Assembly (NCBI GenBank): GCA_017444165.1
Contig: JAFSXH010000081.1
Coordinates: forward strand, 1 to 6,132
Length of the DNA: 6,132 nucleotides
Source: a bacterium
GTDB lineage: Bacteria > Vulcanimicrobiota > Xenobia > Xenobiales > Xenobiaceae
Direction of reading: 5' to 3'
The notes beneath the pieces are model-generated. The model was not told where the DNA came from. It saw only the letters and a list, made by a program, of their open reading frames with translations, and did not search any database. The position numbers and the translations under genes were made by a program. The first letter of the stretch is position 1. Every line of letters begins with the position of its first letter. Of the stretch, positions 5,253 through 6,132 are shown one piece after another.

Positions 5253-6132
5253 TTACTCTTCTTCACCGACTACATGACCTATATAAGAAATAGTTAATAT
5301 GCAAAATACAAAAGCCTGGATTCCTCCAGCTAAAACACCTAAAAACATCACAAAAAGTGATATAGCCCAAAGAAGAACAGCCAGTATCACTCCTTGAATC
5401 ATCCCAAAGATTGAACTGCCTTCAGCAAAACCAGATCTCAAAAACTGATCCGCACTATCTAAAAGATTAGCCTTAACCTGGTGTTCACCATAAATATTTC
5501 CATAAAGACGGAAAGAGAGCGAAACCAAACGGGCTACCTCTTCTACCACATTTAGAAAACAGAAAAGAATAGCCAAAGCTGGCAACATAGTATAGCGGGC
5601 AATACCATCAAATTTCATCGAACTAACTTCGCCCAAATAGTGTTTGAGCCAAACGAAGAAACCTGCAAAAAGACCATGACCTTCCTCTAAATGCAGATTG
5701 GCAGGAACGAAATCATCCGCACTAGGTTTCGGATCTCCAGATATCTTCTGCTGTAATCCATAAAACGTAAAAGCAAAAAATGAAACAATAGCCAAAGCTA
5801 AGGTAGTGTTGTAAGAAGCAGTTGGAGCCTCAAATATATGGTGCGAATGTTCACCGCCCAAAATCAAACTCGGTACAGGCAAAAGACCAGACCAGTTACA
5901 GAGCAAAACGAAAAGAAAAACCGACACTGCAAAAGGAGTATAACGACGGCCTCGCTCACCCATAAACGACATGGACATATCCTCTACAAAGTCGTAAAAC
6001 ATCTCAAAGACAGCTCCCCATCCTTCTGAGACCACGCCCACATGACGGCGTGCAACGATCACTCCCAAAAGTATAAAGAGTACGACTAAACAAGTAGAGC
6101 CTATAAGTATTTGATTTTCAATATTATAAAAG
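5253..6132 (-). CDS. atpB: ATP synthase Fo subunit a, 5'-truncated by window edge
   Basis: Stator channel subunit that passes ions to and from the c-ring. The frame is open from the right edge (first full codon at 6131) to the TAA at 5255-5253, giving 292 residues. A TTG at 6068 could be read as a start but would cut into the first membrane helix (residues 8-26), so the true start is probably outside the window. Further helices lie at about 67-85, 110-126 and 180-200, with a long hydrophobic pair at 243-284. The essential arginine is Arg208 in SFRLYGNIYGEH. PTASYNTT (103-110) and GIQAF (270-274) are family blocks. Position +9 from the arginine (E. coli Glu219) is His217, with Glu216 beside it; the E. 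coli His245 position is Gly265, as in chloroplasts. A hydrophilic insertion spans about 129-153. Confidence 0.95.
   Translation of the reverse strand, partial: FYNIENQILIGSTCLVVLFILLGVIVARRHVGVVSEGWGAVFEMFYDFVEDMSMSFMGERGRRYTPFAVSVFLFVLLCNWSGLLPVPSLILGGEHSHHIFEAPTASYNTTLALAIVSFFAFTFYGLQQKISGDPKPSADDFVPANLHLEEGHGLFAGFFVWLKHYLGEVSSMKFDGIARYTMLPALAILFCFLNVVEEVARLVSLSFRLYGNIYGEHQVKANLLDSADQFLRSGFAEGSSIFGMIQGVILAVLLWAISLFVMFLGVLAGGIQAFVFCILTISYIGHVVGEEE

Noticed and set aside
5253..6068. A complete atpB starting at TTG 6068
   Set aside because: The frame stays open upstream to the edge and the upstream codons complete the first membrane helix, so this start would truncate the protein.
6124..6129. 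TATAAT on the minus strand, resembling a -10 box ahead of atpB
   Set aside because: It lies inside what reads as continuing subunit-a coding sequence, just before the first membrane helix, and no -35 region can be judged at the window edge.

Overview
The window is one transcription unit on the minus strand: most of a bacterial F-type (F1Fo) ATP synthase operon. Read in the direction of transcription, from high to low coordinates, the order is atpB (subunit a, 5' end outside the window), atpE (c), two b-type stator genes (b' then b), atpH (delta), atpA (alpha), atpG (gamma) and atpD (beta, 3' end outside the window). The gene for epsilon (atpC) would be expected past the left edge. I see no convincing gene on the plus strand; the plus-strand open frames lie antisense to the conserved atp genes.

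The source is a bacterium. It has a separate b/b' pair, a subunit a with a chloroplast/cyanobacteria-like last helix, and a c subunit with a cleavable-looking signal peptide. Such b/b' pairs are known in cyanobacteria, alphaproteobacteria, Acidobacteria, deltaproteobacteria, epsilonproteobacteria and others. The order a-c-b'-b-delta-alpha-gamma matches the cyanobacterial large atp cluster, but here beta follows gamma directly, whereas cyanobacteria keep beta-epsilon elsewhere. Base composition is moderate, somewhat below 50% GC by eye. I cannot assign a phylum from the sequence alone.

Layout: 6132-5253 partial atpB; 43-nt gap with a strong ribosome site; 5209-4862 atpE; 77-nt gap with a perfect 9-bp hairpin; 4784-4254 b'; 4-nt overlap; 4257-3769 b; 8-nt overlap; 3776-3237 atpH; 5-nt gap; 3231-1705 atpA; 8-nt gap; 1696-785 atpG; 21-nt gap with a strong ribosome site; 763-1 atpD. 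The whole window is coding or short intergenic; no gene-free stretch reaches 300 bases.

Together the genes build Fo (a, c-ring, b/b') in the membrane and F1 (alpha3 beta3 gamma delta, plus epsilon) at its inner face, coupling ion flow to ATP synthesis or hydrolysis. The system itself is well known. The points worth a second look are in the c subunit (ion-site ligands, an Ala/Ser-substituted glycine motif, a signal peptide and a short C-terminus), the hairpin after atpE, an Ile in the alpha P-loop, and a hydrophilic insertion in subunit a. I found no evidence of a previously undescribed system.
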